8,968 nt of DNA from Gammaproteobacteria bacterium (GTDB lineage: Bacteria; Pseudomonadota; Gammaproteobacteria; GCA-001735895). A program made the translations under genes and the position numbers. The notes beneath the pieces were generated by a model. That model was not told the DNA's origin and ran no database searches. It saw only the letters and a list, made by a program, of their open reading frames with translations. Positions 1 to 6,292 of this stretch are shown here, in pieces (positions within the stretch are counted from its first letter, which is position 1; each line of letters starts with the position of its first letter). The stretch lies in the NCBI GenBank assembly GCA_029864065.1, contig JAOTUD010000069.1:1-8968 (forward strand), read 5' to 3'.

Positions 1-1
1 C

Positions 2-1183
2 GACGGGGTCGTGTCGGCGGGTGGCGTCGGCTTCGATATCTCCTGCGGCGTGCGCTGTCTGCATACCGGTCTGCAGGCCAGCGATATCGCGCTCGCCCGC
101 GAGGCGCTGGCAGACGGGCTCTATCGGCAGGTACCGGCCGGCGTGGGTAGTACCGGTAGCATCCATCTGGGTCAGAGGGAAATGGACAGCATGCTCAACG
201 GCGGGGCACAATGGGCAGTCAAACAGGGTTACGGTCGGGCCGAGGATCTCGAACGCATCGAGGAGCGCGGCTGCATGCAGGGCGCCGATCCATCGCAGGT
301 GTCAGAAAAAGCCCGGCATCGGCAGCGCAATGAAATGGGCACGCTGGGATCGGGTAACCATTACCTCGAGGTGCAATACGTCGACCGGATTTACGACGAG
401 CGCAGCGCCGCGGTGTTCGAACTGCAAGACGGTGATGTGCTGGTCAGTATTCATTGCGGTTCGCGCGGCCTGGGCCACCAGATCGGCACCGAGTTTCTGC
501 GCCAGATGGCGATCAGCGCCGGTCAGCATGGCATTGCCCTGCCCGATCGCGAACTGGCCTGCGCACCGATCAATTCGGATCTTGGACAGTCTTATCTCGG
601 CGCGATGCGTTCCGCGATCAACTGCGCTCTCGCCAACCGGCAAATTATCACGCATTTGACCCGGCAGGTATTCGCGGCGGTTTTTCCGGGTAGCGAATTG
701 CCGTTGCTGTACGACGTTTCGCACAACACCTGCAAACCGGAGTCGCACGTCGTCGACGGGCAAACACGCCGGTTATACGTTCACCGCAAAGGCGCGACAC
801 GCGCTTTCGGGCCCGGTCACGCGGAACTGCCGGTAGCACTGCGCGAGGCGGGCCAGCCAGTCCTTATCGGCGGTTCGATGGGGACCTGTTCCTATATTCT
901 CGCCGGCACAACGGAGAGCGAACGGCTTGCTTATAGCTCGGCCTGCCATGGCGCCGGCCGCGCGATGAGTCGTCGCCAGGCGAAGCGGCAGTGGCGCGGC
1001 CGGGAAATCATCGATGAACTGAAACGTCGGGGTATTATCATCCGCAGCCCATCCCTGCGCGGTGTTGCCGAAGAAGCGCCGTTGGCTTACAAGGACGTAA
1101 GCGAGGTCGTCGACGTGGCCGATCACGCCGGTCTGGCGCGAAAAGTCGCGCGCCTGCGGCCGCTGGTTTGCATAAAGGGATAA
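2..1183 (+). CDS. rtcB: RtcB-family RNA-splicing ligase, 5' end outside window
   Basis: Joins RNA 2',3'-cyclic phosphate (or 3'-phosphate) ends to 5'-OH ends in a GTP- and Mn2+-dependent reaction in the cytoplasm; in bacteria it is linked to RNA repair. The reading frame is open to the first base, so the GTG at 11 is internal and the true start lies upstream. Counting that GTG as residue 1, the active-site residues are all present: D9 and C12 (DISCG), N116-H117 (GSGNH), H148 (HCGSRGLGH), H239 (SHNTC), H313 (CHGAGR, the guanylylated histidine) and a C-terminal K389. The spacings C-H 105 and H-H 31 equal those I recall for Pyrococcus horikoshii RtcB (C98, H203, H234), so about 85 N-terminal residues are missing. 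It is the long, archaeal/human-like form with a GADPS-VSE-R segment at 91-107. No archease gene is visible downstream. The next gene converges on it 68 bases away. Confidence 0.96.
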   Translation, partial: DGVVSAGGVGFDISCGVRCLHTGLQASDIALAREALADGLYRQVPAGVGSTGSIHLGQREMDSMLNGGAQWAVKQGYGRAEDLERIEERGCMQGADPSQVSEKARHRQRNEMGTLGSGNHYLEVQYVDRIYDERSAAVFELQDGDVLVSIHCGSRGLGHQIGTEFLRQMAISAGQHGIALPDRELACAPINSDLGQSYLGAMRSAINCALANRQIITHLTRQVFAAVFPGSELPLLYDVSHNTCKPESHVVDGQTRRLYVHRKGATRAFGPGHAELPVALREAGQPVLIGGSMGTCSYILAGTTESERLAYSSACHGAGRAMSRRQAKRQWRGREIIDELKRRGIIIRSPSLRGVAEEAPLAYKDVSEVVDVADHAGLARKVARLRPLVCIKG

Positions 1184-1251
1184 GCGAAGAGATCCGTTCC
1201 CTGCGTGGTCGCCGCGCGCTATCGCCGGCCGTCGGGAAATCCCGCGATCAA

Positions 1252-1818
1252 TCAGCCTAGCAGGTGATGTTTACCGATGATATGCACGCTGCTGGCCTGC
1301 GGGCCGTCGTTGCCGGCCTCTTCGGAATACCAGACCTGGTCGCCTTCCTCGAGCAAATCGAAATCCCCATCGACAACGCTGTTGCGATGAAAGTAAATCT
1401 CGCGGCCGTCGGCGCTCAGGATGCGGCCGTGATCGAGCATCGGTATGATTTCGCTGATCGTCCCGTGGGGCGGCAGCTCGTGGGTTTTGACATCGCGGCG
1501 CTGCTTGCGCGCATAGTCCTGTAACTTTCGCCGTGCGGCTTTAAAAGCATCGCGCACCGCGACATACGGATCTTCATGCGCATGATGATCCTTCGGGTCG
1601 CGCTTGATGACGATCTCGTTTCCGGGCACGGTCAAATCGATGCGGACGTGGTAGAGCTGACCCTGGTGATGATGACCGTGCGGCCGCTCGACGACCACGC
1701 GGCAGGCCATGACCTTTTCGTAAAACTGGTCCAGTTTATCGGCTTTTTCGCGAATATTCGCCTCCAGCGCTTCGGAGCGGGGGATGTCGCGGAAGGTGAT
1801 TTGCAGGGGCTGTTCCAT
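1252..1818 (-). CDS. HPF/RaiA-family ribosome hibernation factor with C-terminal cold-shock-like domain
   Basis: 188 residues. Residues 1-105 form an HPF/RaiA (sigma-54 modulation, S30AE) domain: a beta strand ending in ITFRDIPRSEALEANI, a helix, a VVVERPHGHHHQG hairpin, VRIDLTVPGNEIVIKR, and a final helix from 84 (PYVAVRDAFKAARRKLQDYARKQRR) rich in Arg/Lys. Family members bind the 30S decoding region and stop translation or protect ribosomes in stationary phase or stress. Residues 131-181 (GRILSADGREIYFHRNSVV onward) look like a compact cold-shock/OB domain; IYFHRNSV matches the RNP2 strand, but the RNP1 strand is degenerate. HPF domains with this tail are a known proteobacterial arrangement, unlike long HPF with its dimerisation domain. 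The ATG has only a weak ribosome site. rpoN, often next to hpf, is absent here. It faces rtcB tail to tail. Confidence 0.93.
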   Translation of the reverse strand: MEQPLQITFRDIPRSEALEANIREKADKLDQFYEKVMACRVVVERPHGHHHQGQLYHVRIDLTVPGNEIVIKRDPKDHHAHEDPYVAVRDAFKAARRKLQDYARKQRRDVKTHELPPHGTISEIIPMLDHGRILSADGREIYFHRNSVVDGDFDLLEEGDQVWYSEEAGNDGPQASSVHIIGKHHLLG

Positions 1819-1999
1819 GGTATCGAATCGATGAGTCAGGTTTAAAATTCAGGATGTTCCGCTCAAGCAGAACCTGGATAGTGAATAATTGTTTCCGATA
1901 ACCCGTCACCGCTTCCTGATTCATGTCAAAGGAATCGATTTCTGCGGCGGAATCTTCTCCGCGTAAGCGGCCTTCTTAATAGTACAACGCCGTTGCAAG

Positions 2000-2019
2000 G
2001 TCCCCGCTTGCGCGGGGAC
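2000..2019. repeat. REP-like palindrome, possible transcript end
   Basis: Perfect 8-base arms GTCCCCGC and GCGGGGAC flank the loop TTGC. Translated, it gives the SSPRKRGP string typical of GTCCCCGC/GCGGGGAC repeats scattered between genes in many proteobacteria. It begins 4 bases past the stop of the oxygenase gene on the - strand. There is no T-run, so it would stabilise or weakly terminate that transcript rather than act as a canonical intrinsic terminator. Only one copy is seen in the window, so its repeat status is by resemblance. Confidence 0.65.
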
Positions 2020-2023
2020 GACT

Positions 2024-2665
2024 TCAAGTCTGCGGCGGTAGGTAGTCGTCCGACCATTTCAGCACGACATTGAACGAGATCGAGATACGTTGCTGGCGCG
2101 ACAGGTTGGGATGCACCAGGTGATGCAGGAACGACGGCCACATCAGGATCATGCCGGGTACCGGGTTCAGCGTGTACTGGGGTGAAATCTGCGCGTCGCC
2201 GCAGATTGCGTTCATGTTGGCCTGCGGACGCGGATCGTAGAAGGAAATGGCGCCCGGGCTCAGGTCGTTGCGGCTGCCCGCCTCGGCCGCCTGGTCGGGT
2301 ATCGCCACGTAGTAGGTACCGCTCAGGTAGCTGTGAGGGTGGTTGTGCAGGTCGTGATAATCACCGAAGCGATTGATATTGGCCCAGCCGTGCAGGCTCC
2401 AGTTGACCGGGTAATCGAGGCCCTGTCGGTGCAGGTAGTCGATCACGGTTTTATTGATGCATTCCTTTAGCCATTGCACCGCCGGGTGCTCGTTCGTCAT
2501 CAGGTTATCGCCGAGATAATCGGTGGTGAGATCCTCGTTGTCAGCTTCGAGCTGCTCGATGAGCGCGGCGAGCGCCGGGTTGGCCTGCTCGTGGCCGGGC
2601 AGAGAGCGCTGTAACAGCGTGGTCGGCCAGAGTTGCAGGAATCCGTCGTTGTCAACTGTCGGCAT
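2024..2665 (-). CDS. putative 2OG-Fe(II) oxygenase (TIGR02466 type)
   Basis: 213 residues, close to the usual length of this family of predicted 2-oxoglutarate/Fe(II)-dependent dioxygenases, whose substrate is not known to me. Seen: WANINRFGDYHDLHNHPHSYLSGTYYV (94-120) with the metal-site candidates H107 and H109, a central SFYDPRP (141-147), then LMWPSFLHHLVHPN (174-187) with the distal His (H182 by family pattern), and R193 in RISISFNVV, placed to bind the 2-oxoglutarate carboxylate. The fold is a double-stranded beta helix by homology. The ATG is preceded by AGGAGA (2674-2679) with an 8-base gap, a strong ribosome site that fixes the start. It lies 64 bases after yceH on the same strand and is probably the last gene of that transcript, since a hairpin follows directly. 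The family is sure; the reaction is not. Confidence 0.9.
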   Translation of the reverse strand: MPTVDNDGFLQLWPTTLLQRSLPGHEQANPALAALIEQLEADNEDLTTDYLGDNLMTNEHPAVQWLKECINKTVIDYLHRQGLDYPVNWSLHGWANINRFGDYHDLHNHPHSYLSGTYYVAIPDQAAEAGSRNDLSPGAISFYDPRPQANMNAICGDAQISPQYTLNPVPGMILMWPSFLHHLVHPNLSRQQRISISFNVVLKWSDDYLPPQT

Positions 2666-2673
2666 GGGCTCGT

Positions 2674-2679
2674 TCTCCT
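2674..2679 (-). promoter_or_regulatory. ribosome binding site of the 2OG-Fe(II) oxygenase
   Basis: AGGAGA on the - strand, 8 bases before the ATG at 2665. It is among the best Shine-Dalgarno matches in the window and decides the start. The gene can thus be translated independently of yceH. Confidence 0.75.
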
Positions 2680-2729
2680 GTCAATCGGCCGGCTCGATCG
2701 CCTGCGTGGTCGAGGCCGCTAGCCTCTCC

Positions 2730-3383
2730 TTATTCGAGTCGTTCCCTGAGTTCGGCGACCTGAGCCTCGAGTTCGGCGACGCGCTGCTCGAGTTCGGCGA
2801 GGTTGACGCGCGCCGTGGGTGCGCTTGCCGCCGACGCTTCGGCCTGGCGCGCATGCGCCTCGATGTCGACCGGCCCGGCAAACAGGTGCATGTACTCGGA
2901 GTCCTTGCGTCCCGGCGTGCGCGGCAGTTTTACGACCAGCGCATCGCCCTCGTGCGCGATCAGCGCGTCGAGCGCTGCGACCACCGCATCGTTATCGGCG
3001 AACTCGTGCAGGCGACCGCTGCGCGCACGCAGCTCGCCCGGGGTTTGCGCACCGCGCAGCAGCAGCAGGCAGACGATCGCGAACTGGGCCGGATCGAACT
3101 TCAGCTCGCTGTAGGAGGTGTTACAGAAACGCTGTATGTATTTTTCCACGCCGCGCTTGAAATTGTCTTCGATGCGCACCAGGTGCTTGCCTTCCAGCAG
3201 GCGGACGGTGCTCTGCACTACCCCAGGCGTCAGGTTCATGACCGGGTCGCGCGCCGATTTCTGGTTGCAGGCGTTGGTCAGCCCGTTCAGCGTCATCGGA
3301 TACTGGTCCGGCGTGGTGATGGATTTTTCCATCAGGCAACCGATTACACGGCATTCGTTGGCAGACAGGTTTAGCGGTAGCAT
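2730..3383 (-). CDS. yceH: YceH family protein (UPF0502/DUF480)
   Basis: 217 residues; E. coli YceH is about the same length. The family folds as tandem winged-helix domains, but no function is firmly established. The N-terminal signature is clear: RVIGCLMEKSITTPDQYP (12-29) followed by LTNACNQKSARDPVM (35-49). A second winged-helix unit runs from about 93 to 168 (FDPAQFAIVCLLLLRGAQTPGELRARSGRLHEF; MHLFAG at 165-170). A linker rich in Ala and Ser follows (180-192). The tail LAELEQRVAELEAQVAELRERLE (195-217) is a regular heptad coiled coil, pointing to oligomerisation. The ATG overlaps a TGA of an upstream same-strand open frame (TGATG at 3381-3385), suggesting translational coupling; GGAAAGG lies about 7 bases upstream as ribosome site. 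The oxygenase gene follows on the same strand. Confidence 0.93.
   Translation of the reverse strand: MLPLNLSANECRVIGCLMEKSITTPDQYPMTLNGLTNACNQKSARDPVMNLTPGVVQSTVRLLEGKHLVRIEDNFKRGVEKYIQRFCNTSYSELKFDPAQFAIVCLLLLRGAQTPGELRARSGRLHEFADNDAVVAALDALIAHEGDALVVKLPRTPGRKDSEYMHLFAGPVDIEAHARQAEASAASAPTARVNLAELEQRVAELEAQVAELRERLE
2748..2800. repeat. three 11-base repeats with 21-base period inside yceH
   Basis: GAGTTCGGCGA occurs at 2748-2758, 2769-2779 and 2790-2800, a strict 21-base step. On the coding strand each copy is part of one heptad of the YceH C-terminal coiled coil (AELE/AELR units). Such a tract could gain or lose whole heptads by slippage without shifting the frame. Confidence 0.85.
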
Positions 3384-3657
3384 CAGGCGCCCTTTCCGGG
3401 GTAATGGTTATCCATCATCTCAATGGTTTTCTAATTCAGCGGTGATTTCGATGTCCAGATCGTGGACCGCGAAACCTGGGATATTTACGATCAAAAACCC
3501 ACGCGGGCCGGCAAGATCCGCAGCCGCTTTGCGCACGTAAATAATACTCGATCTTATTACCCACGGCAGTTGTAAAGTCAAGAAGATCCGCGATATCGCG
3601 CGGGGCAAAGGCTGTGTCGATCGTCACGCTGACCTTCCTGCCGGCGATGACGGTCAT
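3383..3657 (-). pseudogene. small unidentified gene, apparently broken by two frameshifts
   Basis: No family recognised. Three open segments in different frames follow each other on the - strand. Segment one runs from ATG 3657 (MTVIAGRKVSVTIDTAFAP...) to about 3542. Segment two, from about 3539 to the TGA at 3420-3422, contains RKAAADLAGPRGFLIVNIPG and ends ITAELENH. Segment three encodes IEMMDNHYPGKGA and stops at 3383-3385, overlapping the yceH ATG. Removing one base from the A-run at 3539-3541 (+ strand) and one from the T-run at 3427-3430 joins all three into one 90-residue frame; the length of 275 equals 91 codons plus 2. The start has an AGGA about 7 bases upstream. Segment one is also open upstream as far as 3879, so an earlier start is possible. 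It is either a decaying gene or an intact one with homopolymer sequencing errors. The alternative, noncoding DNA with chance open frames, cannot be excluded. Confidence 0.45.
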
Positions 3658-3779
3658 GGTGCCGTCCTGGTCCCAGCGCAGGCAGGCTGCCCGGGGCGAT
3701 AGCGATTTGCGCGGTTCGAGCAAGGCCGGCGCGCAGGCGCGGAAAGAGGGCGCCTGGCCGGATATCGAATAGCCGGTCG

Positions 3780-4661
3780 CTAGCGTTTCCCGCTTTTTGA
3801 TGCGCGGCCGGCGCGGGTACGGAACGGCTCGATCGCGACCGGCACCTCGCTGACCTCGTTGTTGATGCTCACCATCCATGCATCGTAAATCGGGTCCAGC
3901 TTTTTCAGCGCGTCGACAAGCTCGCTTTTGTACGCATTTTCGATCGGCGCGCCGCGTCCCGGCCAGATGCGGAACTTGACCCGAATGTAGAGCCGTCCGG
4001 ACGGTGTCGTTTGCGCTTCGCTAATTTCTGGGACGTTGCGCAGTATTCCCGGGTATTCCTCGACGAAGCCGCGGGTAATGGCATCGATCTTTGCCGTCAT
4101 CTGCCGCGCCAGGTCTTGCTGCTGCGACAGCGTGATATCGGCGAAGCAGCGCATGTAACCGCGTGGGTAGATGATCACGCTGGAGAGCGTCCGGTTGGGG
4201 ATGTAGACCTTCGCGCCGAGCGGATTCAGCAGGATCGTGAAACGCATGCTGATGCTCTGGACGATGCCGATCTGTACGGATATCTCGACCATGTCGCCGA
4301 CCTGGAACAGGTCGGACAGGATTACGGTCAGGCCGGTGACGACGTCCTGCACCACGCCCTGCGAGCCGAAACCGATGGCGAGGCCGAGCACCGAGGCGCT
4401 CGCCAGGTAGGCGGTCAGCGATACGCCGAATTCCTGCAGCACCAGGCCGAGCGCGCCGAAGTACAACGTGAATATCAGCGCGCTGAAGAACAGCCCGGCC
4501 AGCGTGCGCAGCTTGTTCCAGCGCAGCAGGGCATCGGCCGACATCAGCTGATGGCCGATCACGCGAATGCCACGCACGGCGACATGCGCTGCTACGGCAA
4601 TAAACAATACCAGCGCGATGCGCTCCGGGGTTTCCAGGTCTCCCATCGCAGGAAAAATCAC
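3780..4661 (-). CDS. mscS: MscS-family small-conductance mechanosensitive channel
   Basis: 293 residues, near the 286 of E. coli MscS. MscS-type channels open under membrane tension to release solutes after hypo-osmotic shock; inner membrane, homoheptamer in the prototype. Seen: TM1 about 14-35, TM2 about 53-77, and the pore helix TM3 with LASASVLGLAIGFGSQGVVQDVVTG (86-110), whose small-residue packing is the family signature. Then SDLFQVGD (116-123) leads into the beta domain, with YIPNRTLSS (153-161) as the usual IPN motif. A basic tail (RTRAGRASKSGKR) ends it. The start is GTG: GGAGAG lies just upstream (4666-4671), whereas the internal ATG at codon 6 has no ribosome site. The GTG overlaps the stop of a 16-codon upstream frame. 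It lies 76 bases after cls on the same strand. The symbol is by family; a paralogue such as YbdG or YnaI is less likely given the length. Confidence 0.92.
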   Translation of the reverse strand: MIFPAMGDLETPERIALVLFIAVAAHVAVRGIRVIGHQLMSADALLRWNKLRTLAGLFFSALIFTLYFGALGLVLQEFGVSLTAYLASASVLGLAIGFGSQGVVQDVVTGLTVILSDLFQVGDMVEISVQIGIVQSISMRFTILLNPLGAKVYIPNRTLSSVIIYPRGYMRCFADITLSQQQDLARQMTAKIDAITRGFVEEYPGILRNVPEISEAQTTPSGRLYIRVKFRIWPGRGAPIENAYKSELVDALKKLDPIYDAWMVSINNEVSEVPVAIEPFRTRAGRASKSGKR

Positions 4662-4708
4662 GCTTCTCTCCGGGGCGATGCCGCCGCGCGGGGCGTCTGC
4701 TTTTTCAT
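4658..4708 (-). other. possible short leader ORF overlapping the mscS start
   Basis: ATG at 4708 opens a 16-residue frame (MKKQTPRAAASPRREA) whose TGA overlaps the mscS start in the sequence GTGA. Arrangement and length suit a translational-coupling leader. Its own ribosome site is weak (AAGAAAC just upstream), and a short frame can arise by chance. No conservation can be judged from one sequence. Confidence 0.25.
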
Positions 4709-4737
4709 GTTTCTTGCACCCGATTTCCTCACGCTAT

Positions 4738-6192
4738 TTACAGGTAGGGCGAAAACAGCCAGGCGGTTGCGTCGCGAATCCTGGCGGGCAGCCCGCGGCC
4801 GTCGACAGCCGCCAGCGATTCTTGCGCCGACAGCGACCTGATGCGGTCGAAGTGCTTTAGCAGTGATTCGACGAAGTCCTGGTCGAATACCTCGACCACG
4901 ATTTCGAAATTCAGCCGCAGGCTGCGCGGGTCGAGGTTGGCGGAGCCGATATGGGCGTAATTATCGTCGATCAGTAACAATTTGCTATGCGCGAACGGGG
5001 ACGGTTGATAATAGACGCGAACACCGTACTGCAGCAGTTCCCACAGCATGTTGCGGGTCGCCCAGTGTGCCAGCGGCTGGTTCGATTTTTGCGGCAGTAT
5101 TACGCTGACCTCGACGCCGCGCAAGGCGGCCGCCTGCAGCGTGTTGATCAGTTCCGGCGGCGGCAGGAAATAGGGCGTCATGATCGCGACGCGCTTGCGC
5201 GCCAGCGCCACCGCGCCGGTGATGATCATCGCGAGCTTGCCGAGATCCTCGTTGGGACCGTCGGTCACGACCCGGCAGATCGCGTTACCCGCGTTGCGCG
5301 GAGACTGATGCGAATGCTGCAGCTGCTCGCGGGCGGCGAATAACCAGTCCTCGTCGAACACCGCCTGCAATTGCTCGACCACGGGGCCCTCGACCTGGAA
5401 ATGGATATCCGCGGTCTCGTTGCGCCGCGCGGGCCGCTGGCGCAGGTGGCGGTCGCCGATATTCATACCGCCGGTGAATCCGGTGACGCCGTCCACCACC
5501 AGCAGCTTGCGATGGTTGCGCAGGTTGACATGGATCGACGGCGGCAGGATACGTGGCGGCACGAAACGAGCGACCTTGATGCCTTCGCTCTTCAACAGGC
5601 TGCCCGCGCGCGGCAGGCTGTACCACTCGCCGACGCCGTCGAGCAGCACGCAGACCTCGACCCCGCGCCGCTGCGCCGCCACCAGCGCATCGATGAATTC
5701 CAGCCCGCTCTGATTGGTCTCGAAGATATAGGTCGCAATACAGACCGATTGGCGCGATTGTTCGATGGCCCGCAGCATCGCGGCATAGGCCTCCTCCCCG
5801 GAGAAGAAGGGCGCTAGCCGGTTGCCGGTAGCCAGCGTTCGATGCGTGACCGCGGCCGAGGATCGCGCGAGGGCGGCAAAATCGGGATGCGCGACCAGTT
5901 CGGGCAGCCGCATGTCCTGGTCGAAAGTATTGAACATTTCGGGACCTTCGAATCCGATCTTGAGGCGCCGTAACGGCTCGCCCTTGAGCTGATGCGCGCG
6001 CGTGCGCAGGCGGTTGATGCCGAACAGGTAATAGAGCAACGGCCCGACGATCGGGTAGGCGAAGCTGACCGCGATCCATCCCAGCGCTGCACGCGGATCG
6101 CGTTTATACAACAGTGCGTGGCCGGCGCTGGTCACGGCAAGGGCAAAGTGCGCGGCGAGTACCAGCCAGGCGTTGTTTAACAAATCATCCAC
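4738..6192 (-). CDS. cls: cardiolipin synthase, phospholipase D superfamily
   Basis: 484 residues, typical for bacterial Cls enzymes that join two phosphatidylglycerols (ClsA type) into cardiolipin and glycerol at the inner membrane. Two N-terminal hydrophobic segments (about 8-29 and 35-58, PLLYYLFGINR) match the Cls anchor. Two PLD domains carry intact HKD motifs: H227-K229-D234 in NHRKLLVVDG and H402-K404-D409 in AHSKLLLIDD, each followed by the usual GGMNIGDRH (241-249) and IGSANLDPRS (415-424). The start is GTG; no in-frame ATG lies nearby and the ribosome site is poor, so a start a few codons downstream (TTG) cannot be ruled out. It is the first gene of the - strand set and is divergent from the DedA gene. 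N-terminal anchors plus both HKD motifs favour Cls over other PLD proteins; which subtype is uncertain. Confidence 0.95.
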   Translation of the reverse strand: MDDLLNNAWLVLAAHFALAVTSAGHALLYKRDPRAALGWIAVSFAYPIVGPLLYYLFGINRLRTRAHQLKGEPLRRLKIGFEGPEMFNTFDQDMRLPELVAHPDFAALARSSAAVTHRTLATGNRLAPFFSGEEAYAAMLRAIEQSRQSVCIATYIFETNQSGLEFIDALVAAQRRGVEVCVLLDGVGEWYSLPRAGSLLKSEGIKVARFVPPRILPPSIHVNLRNHRKLLVVDGVTGFTGGMNIGDRHLRQRPARRNETADIHFQVEGPVVEQLQAVFDEDWLFAAREQLQHSHQSPRNAGNAICRVVTDGPNEDLGKLAMIITGAVALARKRVAIMTPYFLPPPELINTLQAAALRGVEVSVILPQKSNQPLAHWATRNMLWELLQYGVRVYYQPSPFAHSKLLLIDDNYAHIGSANLDPRSLRLNFEIVVEVFDQDFVESLLKHFDRIRSLSAQESLAAVDGRGLPARIRDATAWLFSPYL

Positions 6193-6292
6193 GATTTTAT
6201 TGGTTCATTATCCCCGCTGCTCAGGTCGGATCGTTAGCGAACATGAAAACTACCGCATCTGGCAAAACGGGCCCGTTCAAGTAAGTATCTGA
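6193..6292. promoter_or_regulatory. divergent intergenic region between cls and the DedA gene
   Basis: This 100-base gap must hold promoters for at least cls (-) and probably dedA-corA (+). I see no convincing paired -35/-10 boxes in either direction. Its main structure is a perfect 12-base palindrome, AACGGGCCCGTT (6266-6277), a candidate operator or small hairpin 15 bases before the + strand ATG. Confidence 0.4.

Noticed and set aside
1230..1246. CGGG-AAAT-CCCG as a bidirectional terminator between rtcB and the HPF gene
   Set aside because: The stem has only 4 pairs and there is no T-run on either strand.
1924..1929. TTGACA on the - strand as a -35 box for the HPF gene
   Set aside because: No acceptable -10 hexamer lies 16-18 bases downstream, so a promoter cannot be supported.
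1926..2141. Small - strand frame containing SSPRKRGP
   Set aside because: That string is the usual artefact of translating a REP-like palindrome, and most of the frame overlaps the oxygenase gene.
2712..2726. GAGGC/GCCTC hairpin after yceH as a terminator
   Set aside because: A 5-pair stem without a T-run, and the oxygenase gene follows closely on the same strand.
2523..3374. 283-codon + strand open frame opposite yceH
   Set aside because: Antisense to an unmistakable YceH protein; a by-product of high GC.
4011..4841. 276-codon + strand open frame opposite mscS and the cls end
   Set aside because: It is antisense to two clear family proteins and its composition is a shadow of their codons.
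5285..6079. 264-codon frame within cls on the same strand
   Set aside because: Out-of-frame reading of the cls codons, rich in Arg/Ala/Gly, with no family features.
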